Shown: positions 12,331-23,699, numbered from the stretch's first letter. The stretch is DNA of 64,000 bases from Ceratopteris richardii (GCA_020310875.1 CM035441.1:89372995-89436994); one strand, 5' to 3'. Program-made: numbers and translations. Notes: generated by a model from the sequence alone, not told the origin.

Positions 12331-14147
12331 ATGATGTACAATCATTCTATGTAGGAATCTGGAAGATTTCGGCCATATTCCTTTCGTATGATTAGCTTTT
12401 GAACATTTTGTTTGTATGAAAATTGTTGTTGTTTATTTTCTTTGTTGTGATATTTACAATCAATTTTTTCTTCCTAAAAGTTAGTATTGTGCGAGTTTTC
12501 TTTAAAACGTTCTTTTCTACTTTATTCTCCTTTAAGTAAATTATGTTGAGAATTAGAGCCATTACTTAGAGAAATAAATAAAAAAATGCCAGATGAGTGC
12601 AAAATACCTATTTTTCATTTTTTCCACCATTTTCATTGTGAATGAGGAATGATATCCAAAAACACATGACATCCCTCATGTTTTAATGGGTGGTTTTGTG
12701 GACAAAAAAAGGGAGCAACTACAAGAGCCTCTAAACCTTATATAAGAGAGAAAAGAAATCCAAACATTGTATGGTCATGGTGTTGATGATAAGTTGGAAG
12801 AAGTAGCTATACCATCCATCTTTGCAAATCTATAAGGGACCATACTTGATGTGGAATTAGAAGCTTTTTTCAATGATCCATCATGAGGAACAAGCATATT
12901 TAATTCTATATGAGGATCAAAAGGCATTTGGGTTACGAATCAATGAATGCCTAAGTTTATTTTGTACCATGTCAGAGTGCCCTTTCGATTTTTAAAATTA
13001 TCCATAAAGACCATAGTCCTCAAGATCATTTGATCAGCTCGTGTCAGAAGGTCTTAAATAAATTGATTTTTTTCATCAACTATTACTCAAAGGACTAACT
13101 GTGTCTTCTAAATTAAAGAGTTCCTTGTGATTAAAGCTTTTGGTTCCAACTTCTACAAAACAAATTAAGGTCAAATAGCTTTATCTCTAGGGTTACAAAT
13201 GGAAAATGCTAATGATATAGCAAGGTTTTAATTTATAGAAAATTTATAGCTGTTGAATGCAAAATGAATCATTGAAAATATCAAATCCGATTGATGTGAT
13301 GAAATCAATTAATGAAAACAATACACTTTGCTATACTCTTTTTTCACATTGTATTTTGAAATATTTCTATATATCATATCTCAAAGTTTTGTGGGTTGTT
13401 TCTTTCATATGAAGTATTTTTTACCCACGATTTGTATGTATATCACACTAAATGTGCTATGCATAGCATAGGGAGGCCTAAAAGTTCCTAGCACAAAAAA
13501 GCTACAAAAGGTCCTATTAAATCTCCATCCTTACTGACTCTATCAAATATGATTAGAGTAATAGAGTGCCTTAGGGGTTCTTCGGTTGGACAAGGGTTGT
13601 AAGCAGACGCCCTGTAATAATTTCCCACTCCACAAGTTAGATCCACTACTACAATAGATTACTAGAAGGACTAGTATCACTCACCCTTGAGTGTCTCAAC
13701 TTTGCTAATTATGTTCACCACTTTAATTATTGATGAGTACACCATGTTGAGCATTAGTTACAGAGAAATATATATCACCGCACATACTCTCATGTGAATA
13801 ACCCACTACCAACTTCACTTATACTAAACTTTACATGATACTCATTGACAACTTTGATTATCAACAATATTATAGACTTAATCACTTTCACCTTCAATTA
13901 GAGCTTCTTAATGTTTAATCACCATAAAAAAAATGAATCATTTATTTTTCACTTAGTGACACCCTATTGCACTTTACAGAACAATCCATATGGATAAACA
14001 GAGTCTGAACCCTCCCCTTCCGTCGTGTGCAACTCAGAAGACTTGCCATGCATCTCTACCACACACGCAGAATGACACGTTTAGAGCCCTTCTTATATTA
14101 ATATGGAAAAAGGATACAATGGTTAGGCCATTATGACTCTTCACTAA
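12331..14147. other. Anonymous AT-rich DNA
   Basis: No reading frame of note, no LTR boundary, no conserved domain and no RNA gene signal was seen on either strand. It may be decayed transposon or spacer sequence. Confidence 0.55.
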
Positions 14148-14151
14148 AATA

Positions 14152-14317
14152 TTTGTAGATTTACAAAATAATAATTTAGTGGCCTAACACTAAATTATTT
14201 ACAAAATAATAATTTAGTGGCCTAACACTAGCATGCATGGTGGAATCTACAAAATAATATTTGTAGATTTACAAAATAATTATTTAGTGGCCTAACACTA
14301 GCATGCATGGTGGAATC
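14152..14317. repeat. Irregular direct repeats with TTTAGTGGCCTAACACTA
   Basis: The phrase TTTAGTGGCCTAACACTA, preceded by TTACAAAATAAT, occurs three times (ending about 14192, 14230 and 14300). The last two copies also share GCATGCATGGTGGAATC (14231-14247 and 14301-14317). Spacings are 38 and 70 bp, suggesting two rounds of local duplication. Confidence 0.88.
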
Positions 14318-14439
14318 AAACCCAATGAGAGAAATTAGTCTTTCTCTATATTACCATGTATGTACATAGTGCGTGCATCTTCAAAACTACATTTTATTTT
14401 CTTCTATAGAGCCTTAAGTAGTCTCTACACATGCTTAGG

Positions 14440-15644
14440 GTCTAACATCTGTGCATCTGGACTATCAGAGTTGGAAGCGAGAGCTTTATTTAGCAATTGT
14501 TTACTTTGTTCATGCAACAATGCTTCTTGGAGGTAGAAGTTGTTCTTTAAAATTACCCGGCAGTAGAGTTTATTGTCTTCAATCTGAACATTGAATCTTG
14601 TAGTTTACCATTTTGTGTAGCCAATTCTTTTTCGAATCTTCTCATCTACTTAGACTCAAATTGTATGGTCTTGAAGTAAGCATGTAATTCTTTCTCAATA
14701 GCTTCTAATTCTTTATTCAATTTAATTGTTTATCTTAGTTTTCTCTAAATGCATGTGCCTTTTGGAACAACTCTTGTTTTGTGCCTACAAGTTATGTCTC
14801 CCATTGTACCACTTTAGCATGAACATCAAAGCCAGCTGAGCGGGCTTTATTGTATTCACCTCCAAAAGGGAGCCCATATGGTCCAAAGTGGCATCTTTTT
14901 CTGCAAAGGATTTTTGTAATTGAGTAAACTCAATTTCATGAGTGACACCTGTTGTTGTAACTTTACTTTGCTAGCTCTCAAACCAAGAACCTCCTCTTGT
15001 GGTGGAGCAATGTCTACTTCCAGAATGTCTAGCTTATGCTTTAGCTCATGATAGATAATCTACTTTTTAGTGAGCATCTAGGATTGTAGTGTGTCGGATA
15101 CCTGGATTAAATATTGACCCATAGTGGTCAAATTCTAGATGGAGGGTGGAAAGGTAAGAGGTAAGTTAGTAGATTGTGGTGGTACTGCTAAAGAGGATCG
15201 CTGTTATAGAGGATCACGCAAGGGAAACCTCTTGGGAGTGGGGAGGTGAATAATTAGGTGAAGCTGGAGGTGTGTAAGTAGAGGAGTCATTAGAGGAAGA
15301 AGAAGTATCAGGCAAAATGATAGGGGTAAATGGCATAGTGGGATGAATGGGCTATTGATGGGCAAGTGGAGAGGGGGAAACATGAGGGACAACAACAATG
15401 GTGGCTTCCTGAACATCCTTGGGGGAGATAATGAGATGGTTTGGAAGGTCTTGCATGAGGGTTGTGAGGATTCCCTCTGCTGCCAAACAAATCAGAGGCG
15501 AGGAAGAGGCATTCAATGCCTTGAGCGGGGAGCTACGAGGAGTGGTAAAGACTTCATTCACCTCCTTGAGGGTTCCTTCCATAGCAACATCTTTGAGTGT
15601 GTTGTCCACAAAAACTTCTTTAGGAGTGGGCAGGGTGGTAGAAA
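14440..15644 (-). pseudogene. Remnant of a retroelement accessory ORF with coiled-coil character
   Basis: On the minus strand, several frames joined by stops and shifts read as one decayed protein. The N-terminal part is Pro/Ser/Thr-rich (for example PTPKEVFVDNTLKDVAMEG and DTSSSSNDSSTYTPPASP, about 15645-15210). The C-terminal part is helical and charged (HEIEFTQLQKSFAEKDATL, about 14940-14880), ending near a QMLDPK motif at about 14440. A similar LLDPKE motif and helical pattern ends the longer ORF at 55910-58176, so I place both in one family. The sequence is cut at 15645, where the duplicated composite begins. The exact frame is uncertain. Confidence 0.5.
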
Positions 15645-15942
15645 AATGTGGAATAAGCAGATACGCAGAACGATAAAGAACAAAATCTATAATCCTAAAG
15701 CCACATTGTAGAAATGCTACTATAATGTAATCGCTTTCATCATCTGAAATCAAGAGTCTATTTTACTATGAAGCTATGATTCTGTGCACATTGTGTATGC
15801 TAGTTTTTCTCCACGTGCAATCAATGTTATTGTAAGTAAGGAATAGAAATGCATGTTTATGGTATTTGAATTCGTAAATCCTCGTTCTCGAACCTCTATA
15901 TTAGCTAATGTTAGTCTGTAGGCAATCAATACACCAAACACA
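15645..15942 (+). repeat. Partial 5' LTR of G1 (unit 1)
   Basis: The sequence ending CCAAACACA directly precedes a primer site and is repeated at 27252-27549. Only this 3' part is present because the left end falls on the duplication breakpoint. Confidence 0.7.
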
Positions 15943-15960
15943 TGGCGACCACGATAGGAT
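15943..15960 (+). other. Primer binding site of G1 (unit 1)
   Basis: TGGCGACCACGATAGGAT starts immediately after the LTR terminal CA. TGGCGAC-type sites are common in plant Gypsy elements that use tRNA-Arg or similar primers. The assignment rests on this family knowledge and position. The unit 2 copy starts at 27550. Confidence 0.65.
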
Positions 15961-15999
15961 GGGGTAATAGAGCACAACACAAAGTGGATTGATGCCAGT

Positions 16000-17250
16000 A
16001 TGAACTGGCAAGCAGTACTTACAAAAGCCTCATCAAATTATCTAGACAAATTTGTGGAGGAGACACTCACAACATTGAAGATTGAGGACATTCCTCTTGA
16101 GGATGCAACTACTATTAAAAAGGAAGTACAATTTTTGTGTGGAAACTGGAGTTTTAACCCCAAGCTTTTGAGGGATGTATTCTTTGAGTGGAAGGACGTT
16201 AAACTAGCTAAAGTATTGTGGCATGGGGAATTCAGCGGGACTGACCAGTAGAACAGCTTGCATGAAGAGGAATACCCTGTAGAAGAAGGTAGAAGTAGTG
16301 GTAGTATAACCCCACCTGAATTGCGGTTAGCTTTAATACCCTTAAGTCAAACCGCCACCTTAGATACGCTTGTAACTCAATGGCAGACAAGCAACCATTA
16401 CTAGTGTTAAACTATACCCATTTTTTAGGGGCGATGGGATGAGGATCCAGATGTGCACGTACAAACATTTGAGAATGAGTACTTATGTAACCATCATAAT
16501 ATGCATGATAATTGGCATAAATTTATGGTGCTTCAGTCATGTTAGTTGGCGATGCTATAAAATGGCTTATTGAGTATGCTCGTGATTACTTTTCAACATA
16601 TGATGAGTTGAAGGCGGCATTCTTAGAACGATTTCGGACTGCTAAGAGTATTTTGCAGTTACATTCTTCACTTCAGTATATGCTGCAGAACGGGACGATC
16701 AAGTAGTATGCATGGGATTTTAGATCTACACTATGGCACTTTCTGGCAGATAAATGTCCAATTGAGGAAATTCTAACCAAATTCTTTGTTGATGGACTTC
16801 AACCACCCATGAAAGAGAAAATATATATGGACACACATGAACAACGCCGTACGCTAGATCAGATTATTGACTTAGCAATCATGATGGATTAGAAGATGTA
16901 GTTTGCCAATTTGGGCTCTTAGAAGACAAATCTGGTATTCAAGAAAGGGGCGACCCTAAAGAAGCAGTGATATTGCCTATGGTGTAGGAATATGGGCCAT
17001 ATTACAACCGATTGTGCACTTAACCAGGTATTTTGTCCTATTTGTAACAAAACTAATCATAGTTTGGAGGAATGTCTCTTTAATGAGCGAAATACCTTGG
17101 TGGCTATTGCGCAAGTAGAAGTACCTTCTTGGAAAGAGAATTTAACTAGGTATAAGCCCCAAGTTTCCACCAGACAATGGCAGAATGGTCAAGATGCTAA
17201 ACTTACTTGACCATTTCATTATCCAGATTCATAGAAATTTTCGGAGCAGC
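16000..17250 (+). pseudogene. gag: G1 gag with two zinc knuckles (unit 1)
   Basis: The frame opens MNWQAVLTKASSNYLDKF and stops at 16249-16251, a stop also present in unit 2. Capsid-type sequence follows in other frames: AIKWLIEYARDYFSTYDEL, LERFRTAKSILQLHSSLQ and KCPIEEILTKFFVDGLQPP, typical of the Retrotrans_gag family. Two adjacent CCHC knuckles, CLWCRNMGHITTDC (about 16974-17015) and CPICNKTNHSLEEC (about 17034-17075), would bind RNA. Several in-frame stops make it non-functional. G3 at 53350-53690 has the same two-knuckle arrangement, so G1 and G3 are related. Confidence 0.8.
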
Positions 17251-17525
17251 GATGTGGCTTCTGTTAAACTAGACAAGAGTTTGGCAGAGGAAAGATATTT
17301 CAACAACTTAGGCCAGGTCAACCTAATAATCATCCAACTCAATTTCAGTTCTTTCTACAATATGGTCATAGACAGTGGGAATGTGAGGAGGCTAAGGAAT
17401 ACGATGAGCAGAAGCAAGAAGCAAAGATCAAGGCACCTATGGCCAATGTGGTGACTTTGGAGTGCTTCGGGTTGATGGCATCAATAGTCACCCGGTCTTA
17501 GAAAGAGTATTCCAATGAACAAGAA

Positions 17526-18097
17526 GTGGAATACTTAACTCTTGCAGAACAAAAAAAAACTTTGAAGAAGGTAGTGCAGTGGGCTATGGAGCACCTACCA
17601 CACTATGTGGACTCTCCACTATTTCCAATGGAATCTTCCAGAAAGAATTGTACAATAAGTACAATTGGTATGGAATCTAAAGAATTCTTGCAAGATCCAT
17701 CGATTAGTCTTGGACTGAGTATAGGTCTAGCACAAAAACAATGGTCGGATTGGTGGAAGCAAGGGTATAAAGATTATGACCCACTAGTAAATAAGGAGTA
17801 TTGTCAAGTTCTATAGGAATCACACATTAAATTGTCTTTAGGGGCATTGCTTGAACTAGTCCCAGCATTACAAACCAGTTACTACAACAATTGCGGCAAA
17901 AATATACATCTTTTGAAAATCTGGAACCCTTAGTCTCAATGGTAAGGAATGTGCCGGACCGAATAGTACATTGTGTGGTACCTATGATTACACTACAATA
18001 TAAAGATAAAGCTATTCCAAAGGTTTTGATTGATGGGGGTTCTAGTATGAACATTGCATGTGTTGGAGAAACAATCACTAACTGGACATATAGTTGA
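17526..18097 (+). pseudogene. G1 gag-protease linker and retropepsin start (unit 1)
   Basis: A linker frame (EYLTLAEQKKTLKKVVQWAM, from 17526) is followed from 17891 by a retropepsin start. KVLIDGGSSMNI holds the presumed catalytic Asp at about 18032 in an I-D-G-G-S setting. The rest of protease is lost or replaced by C2 sequence after about 18100. In unit 2 an extra stop sits just upstream of the active-site motif, so the two copies have decayed separately since duplication. Confidence 0.7.
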
Positions 18098-18149
18098 AGG
18101 TAAAAGATTTAGAAGAAAACCACATGCCTATGTGAAGGGACAAATTCAC

Positions 18150-19116
18150 AAGTGTATGATATTTGTAAAGTTAGTTCACTTTAGTTCTAGAAGTTTTTTA
18201 AAAGTCACAAGATTGAGAAAAACTTTATAAGTTAGTTTGTATCAACTGACGTGAATAGGAAGACGATGAGAGAGTGAGTTAGAACTCATTTTGTATGACT
18301 GAGAATAGTCGGGCTTCTCTGCGTGAGAAAGCATGTGTGCATTTCTGAGGTTTCATAGTTATGGAAAGATTTTATTAAACTTCTGTGTATAAGTCTTCTT
18401 CTTCCATCTCCAAAGTTTGTGTTGTGTGAAATGATTTCAGAAGTTGAAGTTTTCCAAGAAAGTCGATGTCTGGCATTGAGTTTGCACTAATAAGCCATTG
18501 TTTTCATTCTCTGAGTGTTACCTATTGTTGAATCTTCTAAAAAACATGAAGTTTGTAGAGCAAGTCGATGCCTAGCATCGCGTTTCAGCATAAAGTCAAT
18601 GCCTGGCATCGACTTCCCACATAAAAGTGGTCTTGCTCATGTCTTGTGTTCATAGGGTAATTTTGGTGCTGAAAAGGTGGTTAGAAAAGTTGAAAGTCGA
18701 TGCCTGGCATTGACTTTTGGTTGCAAGTTGAGGCTAAGCATCGAATTTTCATTTTTGGACAGTCAGACTTACTAAAATAGGCAAAAATGTCACTTTTGGA
18801 AGTCATACAGTGTCATCTTGTGAAGGCTATTTCTTGAGTTCTAGAGATTTGTTTCTTGCATATCATAGCTTGTTGGAAAGCTCTACTCATTTAGTTTCAT
18901 CCATCAAAAGATCTTGGAGAAATAATATTTGAGCTAAGCGAAATTAGCAAAATACTAAAGGTATGTCATTTGAGTGAGTGGAAAGTTCTAAAGAAGTAAA
19001 GTTCTTGGTTTTGGCTATTATTTCTCAAAGTTTGGAAAGGAAATGAGTTAGTGGTGACCATTGAGGTGTTCTAGTGTCGCATTAATTGATTTCTTGTGGT
19101 GTTTTACACATCAACA
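18150..19116 (+). repeat. 5' LTR of Copia C2 (unit 1; left end approximate)
   Basis: The LTR ends at TCAACA (19116), just before a degenerate primer site (GGTACCACAG from 19121; GGTATCATAG in unit 2). The left end is not certain because no 3' LTR survives, and about 18150 is where G1 coding similarity ends. Five copies of a 19-bp near-palindromic motif lie at 18462-18745 and are listed separately. Confidence 0.6.
18462..18745. repeat. Five copies of a palindromic motif in the C2 LTR (unit 1)
   Basis: The motif GTCGATGCCTGGCATCGAC is an inverted repeat with a single central T. Copies lie at 18462-18480, 18564-18582, 18595-18613, 18696-18714 and 18727-18745, each with one to several changes. 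Spacing is irregular (102, 31, 101 and 31 bp), in fact an alternation of about 101 and 31. Dispersed palindromes in a U3 region often act as protein-binding sites. That role here is inference. Confidence 0.8.
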
Positions 19117-19327
19117 AGAGGTACCACAGTAGAAAGGTTGTGAAGAGCAAAAGGCGGCAAAGGTACGAGAAGTTTTGGAAAGTTTTCCATTAAAGTTTGA
19201 AAGCTGAAGTATTTGAAGACACAAGGCATTAGAAAGTTACTTCAAAAGTATCTTCATACACAAAGAACTTCAAAAGGTATTATCCTTTATCCTTTAAGCT
19301 CACAAGTTGCAACAAAAGGAAAGGAGT

Positions 19328-20259
19328 ATGGCAGATCATATCTCCATTGACAAATTACCCCGCATGGGTAATGAGAATGGAAGCCTTACTTATGAGTAAG
19401 GATATCATGGTATATGTAACAGGTGAAGAAGAGAAGCCAGTATTTGAAGATGAAAGCCGACCAAAGAAAGAGGAGCTTGATGCTTTAAAGCATTGGCAAA
19501 AGAAGGATGAAAGTGCAAAGGCATACATTTACAACACAATCTGAGATCATTTGCTACTACACATCAGAGGATTGGAATCATTTGAAGATATATGGAATGC
19601 AGTAGAGTATCATTTCCAAAGCACTAAGAAAGCAAGCAAAGCAAGTCTATGGTCAGATTTTACAACATTCCAGACGAAGCCAAGTCAAAATATTAGTGAT
19701 TATGTCACTAAGATGAAGGATCTAGAAGATAGTCTTGGATCCATAGATGAAGATATTGAGGATCACAAGTTGATTGCTCAATTACTTATATGTTTGAGAG
19801 GAGATGAAAGGTGGAAACCTTTTGTCTTATCAATAAAACTTTCATTAAATCATTATGTTCCAGATTTGAACCAGTTGCTTGGTTTGATGCTCACATTTGA
19901 GCAAGACTTGAAGGGAGATGGAGATAAAGGACAAAGTTCTGCAATGTACATGAAGAACAAGAAGAAAGGAGATAAAGGTAAAGCAAAGGATGAAGAAGAG
20001 TCAACTTCTCAAGTTTATTAAGCAAGAGGTAAATGCACTGGCAGAGGAAGACAAAGAGGTTTTGGAAGAGGAAGAGGTAATCAAAATAACATCAAGTAGG
20101 CTTGCTGGATCTGTGGTTTGAGTAATCATTTGGCTCATGACTGTTGGCACAATCAACAATGATCAAATCAAAATCAGAATAACAATAGCAAAGGAAGAGC
20201 TAGAAGATATCAAAGTAATTTTCAAAGAGGTAGACAAAGTCAAAGAGGAGGCTATGGTA
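19328..20259 (+). pseudogene. gag: C2 gag, truncated by deletion (unit 1)
   Basis: A Copia gag starts ATGGCAGAT at 19328 and runs through TNYPAWVMRMEALLM, KHWQKKDESAKAYIYNTI and the conserved ISDYVTKMKDLEDSLGSI block. A TGA at 19542-19544 is private to this copy; unit 2 reads through there. A TAA near 20020 and the downstream zinc knuckle area (CWICGLSNHLAHDC) are shared with unit 2. The frame ends at 20259, where 6.8 kb is missing. The 35-bp deletion in the unit 2 gag is absent here, so this copy keeps the ancestral N-terminal region (EEKPVFEDESRPKKEELD). Confidence 0.87.
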
Positions 20260-20263
20260 TTTT

Positions 20264-20828
20264 AACTGACATTTTGTTTTATCTCTCAAGGAGCTAGTGA
20301 GCTCTGTGTGTACATCAGATTTCCCTCCTTACATGGTAATTGTTCCTTGTAATTTTATATTATTGGAAATGTAATATAATCATCTAAATTTTCTATGAAG
20401 CTCAAGTCTAAACTTTTCATATTCTAAGAGAGATTGTGTCTACAGTGAATAGTGCTCTCTCTATGTGGGGCTAGTAAAGGGAATGATTAATCTCTCTTTG
20501 AGGCATTGGCTCAATGACTAGAATCAAGAATTTTAAGTGGGATAAACTGCATTAAGGAGGTCTCCTAACCTTGTTTGATTGACCAAATCCTCTTAGGTTC
20601 ATTCTATACGAAATCATAGAACTTCAAGCTACATAGGGAAGGTGTACATTCTCCCATCAATGAGTATAATACACGATGGTTCTCATGAGATCCTTTGTCT
20701 CTATCTTGACTTTCTAAACATAGTTGAATATGGGCTTTATATTGTTGTTCTTTAACCATTGACCAACGACCATCTCTAAGATAGGTGCAAAAACCTACAG
20801 ATATTTTAACATTAGGGGACATTGGAAT
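20264..20828. other. Non-coding segment between C3 and G2 (unit 1 copy)
   Basis: This matches 38639-39203. It begins ACATTTTGTTTTATCTCTC and contains no domain. A polyadenylation-like AT-rich stretch (TTGTAATTTTATATTATTGG) suggests the transcribed end of the LTR or 3' region of the neighbouring Copia fragment C3, which is missing in unit 1. A minus-strand frame at 20604-20975 only continues LTR sequence and is not a gene. Confidence 0.5.
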
Positions 20829-21210
20829 CCTTATCCGGATCTTTCTCACACTCACACATAGGTTACGGATGCAGAAAAGATAGAGAAAAATAGACATGCC
20901 AGGAGACGAGACAGAACAGAGTATTGGGTCCAATCTCTGCCCATGTACTTTGTTTTCACAGTCCACAGAGTGCATGTATTTATAGGAAATTTTTGATTAT
21001 GTCAAAATAGTGGTTACATGAGAGCGGCTTCAAAAAGCATGCATGAAAGTATAAGTTCGTAACTTTTGTAGAGAGCCTTTGCTTTCAGTATCAGAAATGC
21101 GGTCTACAATGATCCTTATTCTAATCACTACTTTTCTAACTATTTCTAACTATAGAACCCTATACGTGGGTTTATTTACAGACTATATAAATTATAAATC
21201 ATATTATTAT
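20829..21210 (-). repeat. Truncated 3' LTR of G2 (unit 1)
   Basis: This matches the 5' LTR at 25733-26237 from its terminal end through the TATA region, then breaks off near 21210. In unit 2 the outer end reads TGTTATCC on the plus strand (39204), while here TG has become CC, a private mutation. Confidence 0.85.
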
Positions 21211-21299
21211 GTGATGAACTGATAGGAAGACCTGTGATAAAGTCCACAGAGATTTATTCCCAACTTTGCTTAAAATCAGGGGTGGCATTAAGAATCAAA

Positions 21300-21440
21300 A
21301 TGATTTACCATGATGAAATTTTAGATGCTCACATACAATGCATTGAGAGACATAATTTGCAATATCGTTTTCCATGTGGGGCCAAAAGAAGAAGTCTTTT
21401 CAAGCAAAAATGGTGCTCTCTATGCCTCCATGACCCATGC
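21300..21440 (-). pseudogene. G2 integrase zinc-finger remnant (unit 1)
   Basis: On the minus strand, KDFFFWPHMENDIANYVSQC is followed by IVC, the typical Gypsy integrase HHCC region (consensus FWW/FFWP-M--DI--YV--C--C). The catalytic core that should follow is absent and LTR sequence begins within about 100 bp. Confidence 0.75.
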
Positions 21441-21629
21441 AAGATGGTTCATGCATTTCTTTGATGACAAAATCTTTAAGAGCTTGGGTTATGAAAAACA
21501 TTATGAAATGTATAATGTTCATCAGATAAAGATGCACAATTATTGAACTCATGCCATGCACGTGAGAAGTACAAGTAAGATGCATAAATTAAAACCATTT
21601 CTTGAAAAGAATGAATTTGGATGGTAGAA

Positions 21630-22075
21630 ATATTATGCGAAACAACAGAATGTGAAGAAAAATGACAAGAGCATTAGCTACAACATTATCTTTACGAGGC
21701 TGATATTGAATCATGGGTTGGAAATTTTGAATGAATGAAGCCCATTTAAGATGTCGATCAGATATTATGAGCTTATTTAATAAATGCTTAATAGCCTATT
21801 GATCGGTTTTGATTAAGACCTTAGAGCCCATAAGATAGTGTTTCCAAATTTGCAAAGCATGCACAACCGCTAACAATTCTTTATGATATGTACTATAATT
21901 ATTTGCTGAGGGCTTAAGCTTCCTACTCACAAATGCAATAGGATGATCATTTTGCATTAAAACAACACCTATTCTTGAATCACTAGCATCAGTAACAACA
22001 TGAAAGGGTTGTGAAAAATCACGTGACTATAAAACAGGTGCATATTTGAGTTTTTCAAAGGATTGTTGTTGAGCA
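21630..22075 (-). pseudogene. G2 RNase H (unit 1)
   Basis: The minus strand reads [20 protein letters not shown], then [48 protein letters not shown] and a tail ending in YQPRKDNVVANAL. These are the classical Ty3/Gypsy RNase H blocks, including the catalytic Asp residues in TDAS and KTDQ. Stops interrupt it, for instance after KTDQ. It removes RNA from the RNA/DNA hybrid during reverse transcription in active relatives. Confidence 0.88.
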
Positions 22076-23280
22076 AGTTCCCAACAAGGTAGGAGGCAAT
22101 GGTAACTAAGAAAAATCTCAAACAAACTTCCTATAGAAACTAGCCAATCCAAGAAAAGAATGAACATCATTAAGTGATTGTGGTGTAGGCCATTCTACTA
22201 TCACTTTAATATTTTTTTTTCAATAAAGGAAGTTCGGCCTTAGCCTACTCTCCTGGACTTGAATTAATTAAAAGAGAAGTACAAGAGAAGGGGAGTACTG
22301 CCCACAGGACCCCCCAAATCTCACAGAGCAGGGGTAGCTTTTACAAAGTTTAGATGATATTACAAAGAAGGTTTATCACCCACTCATCAGGCTCATGTGT
22401 TGGCCACTTGGGTTTAACCTTTTTGTTGATCAAAAGGAGAACTTGATGATGCTTGAAAGGGAGGGATTTCTTATAATTAACGATCCTTTTGCCAAGGATG
22501 AACAACAATTTCTCAATTGACCACTCTTTGGGGGCATCACCAAATTTAAAATCACATCTTTCTCGCCAAATTTTCCATAGGACCTCCCCTCTAATGGCGT
22601 TCCAAAGAGTCGTGAAGCAAACGATCGTTATTTTAATCTTTTTTGGATCCACATGCATGCCTTCACTTCAAATAATGTCCTAGATACTATACTTTACATT
22701 GAAAGAAGTAACTTTTTTAGAATTAGTATAAAGTATGTTCTCTCGTAACAAATGAAAAATTGCTTCAAGATGCTTTTCATGCTCACTATCATTCTTACTT
22801 TAAACATGTATATCATCAAAGAATACAAGAACAAAATCTTGGTAATCCAAGGAAATTTTGTTCATCATTCGTGCAAATGTAGTAGGAGCATTCGTAAGTC
22901 CAAAGGGCATTACCATGAATTCATAACGACGAGTTTGAGTTGTAAATGCAATCTTAAAAATATCATTTTGTGTCATATAAATATGATCGTAACCCGATTC
23001 AAGATCAATTGTACTAAAGACAAGAGCACCTCATAATTTATCTAAGAGATCATCTATTCAAGGAATAGGGTATCTTTTCTTTATTGTGATCTTGTTAAGG
23101 GCTCTATAATCAATGCACATTTGATAAGTTTTATTCTTCTCCTCAACTAAGAGAACTGGTGCTTCAAATGGGGAAGAACGAGGCCTTATTAGTCCTTTCT
23201 ATAGTAGGTCTTTTGCTTCGTTTTCTATTTCATTTTGGTGTAGTGGGACATGTCTATAAGGCGCTTTATTAGGAGGAGAA
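22076..23280 (-). pseudogene. G2 reverse transcriptase, split by a LINE insert (unit 1)
   Basis: Minus-strand blocks in order are [69 protein letters not shown] and LVFFDDIHV (the catalytic FFDD at about 22812-22823, replacing the usual Y/FLDD). The fingers-palm order is complete, then the frame is broken by the LINE segment at 22211-22631. Stops occur, for example in the DELL block. This is clearly Ty3/Gypsy RT. Confidence 0.88.
22211..22631 (-). mobile_element. 5'-truncated LINE 3' end inserted in G2 RT (unit 1)
   Basis: On the minus strand a 421-bp insert encodes WNAIRGEVLWKIWRERCDFK and downstream sequence typical of the C-terminal end of plant L1-type ORF2, ending at a stop near 22350. 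A 3' UTR and a short poly(A) follow (TTTTTTTTT at 22212-22220 on the plus strand). The hexamer TTTAAT flanks it at 22205-22210 and 22632-22637, consistent with a target-site duplication. The Gypsy RT sequence resumes on both sides. The same insert is in unit 2 at 40585-41005. Confidence 0.85.
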
Positions 23281-23699
23281 CTACCAAGGAGTAAGTCTGT
23301 GCTATGGGAAAAGGATCCTTGAGATGGTGGTAGTTTAGAGGGATAGTCCGACACAAAATATTCCTTATAAGTAGTCATGAAAGGTTTATGTGCATCAAGA
23401 AGTGTATGAGTATAATCATGGATGACATTGACAAAAACAATGCATGAATTGAATCCTTTTCTAAATGCATGTTACTTGAGTATTAAGAATCAATGGTAAT
23501 GGCTAGAAATCATGTCATGTAGACAAAGTAATGATTTGAACTTTAAATTCAAAGTTAAAGGTATATGTATGGTAGTGAATGTGTGGGTTATAATGATGAC
23601 GAAAACAAAATACCTAGTATAACATCGTAAGATTGCAAAGGTGCAATTAAAAATGTTCGTGAATCAACATATGGGCCTATGCTAATCGTATGTTACACT

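Larger units (their letters stand above)
15645..18100 (+). mobile_element. Ty3/Gypsy fragment G1, unit 1 copy
   Basis: The fragment comprises the 3' part of a 5' LTR, a primer site, gag and the start of protease. It then stops where Copia C2 sequence begins. No RT, RNase H or integrase of this element is present. The DGGS-type protease and gag layout point to a Tat/Athila-type lineage rather than a chromovirus, as an inference. The LTR is cut at 15645 by the duplication breakpoint. Confidence 0.82.

Noticed and set aside
18462..18745. CRISPR-like array of palindromic repeats
   Set aside because: The repeats are irregularly spaced, diverged and inside a plant Copia LTR; no cas genes and the wrong kind of genome.
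20604..20975. 123-codon minus-strand frame repeated at 38979-39323
   Set aside because: Its first part is LTR sequence and the rest is non-coding DNA duplicated with the composite; conservation reflects duplication, not selection.
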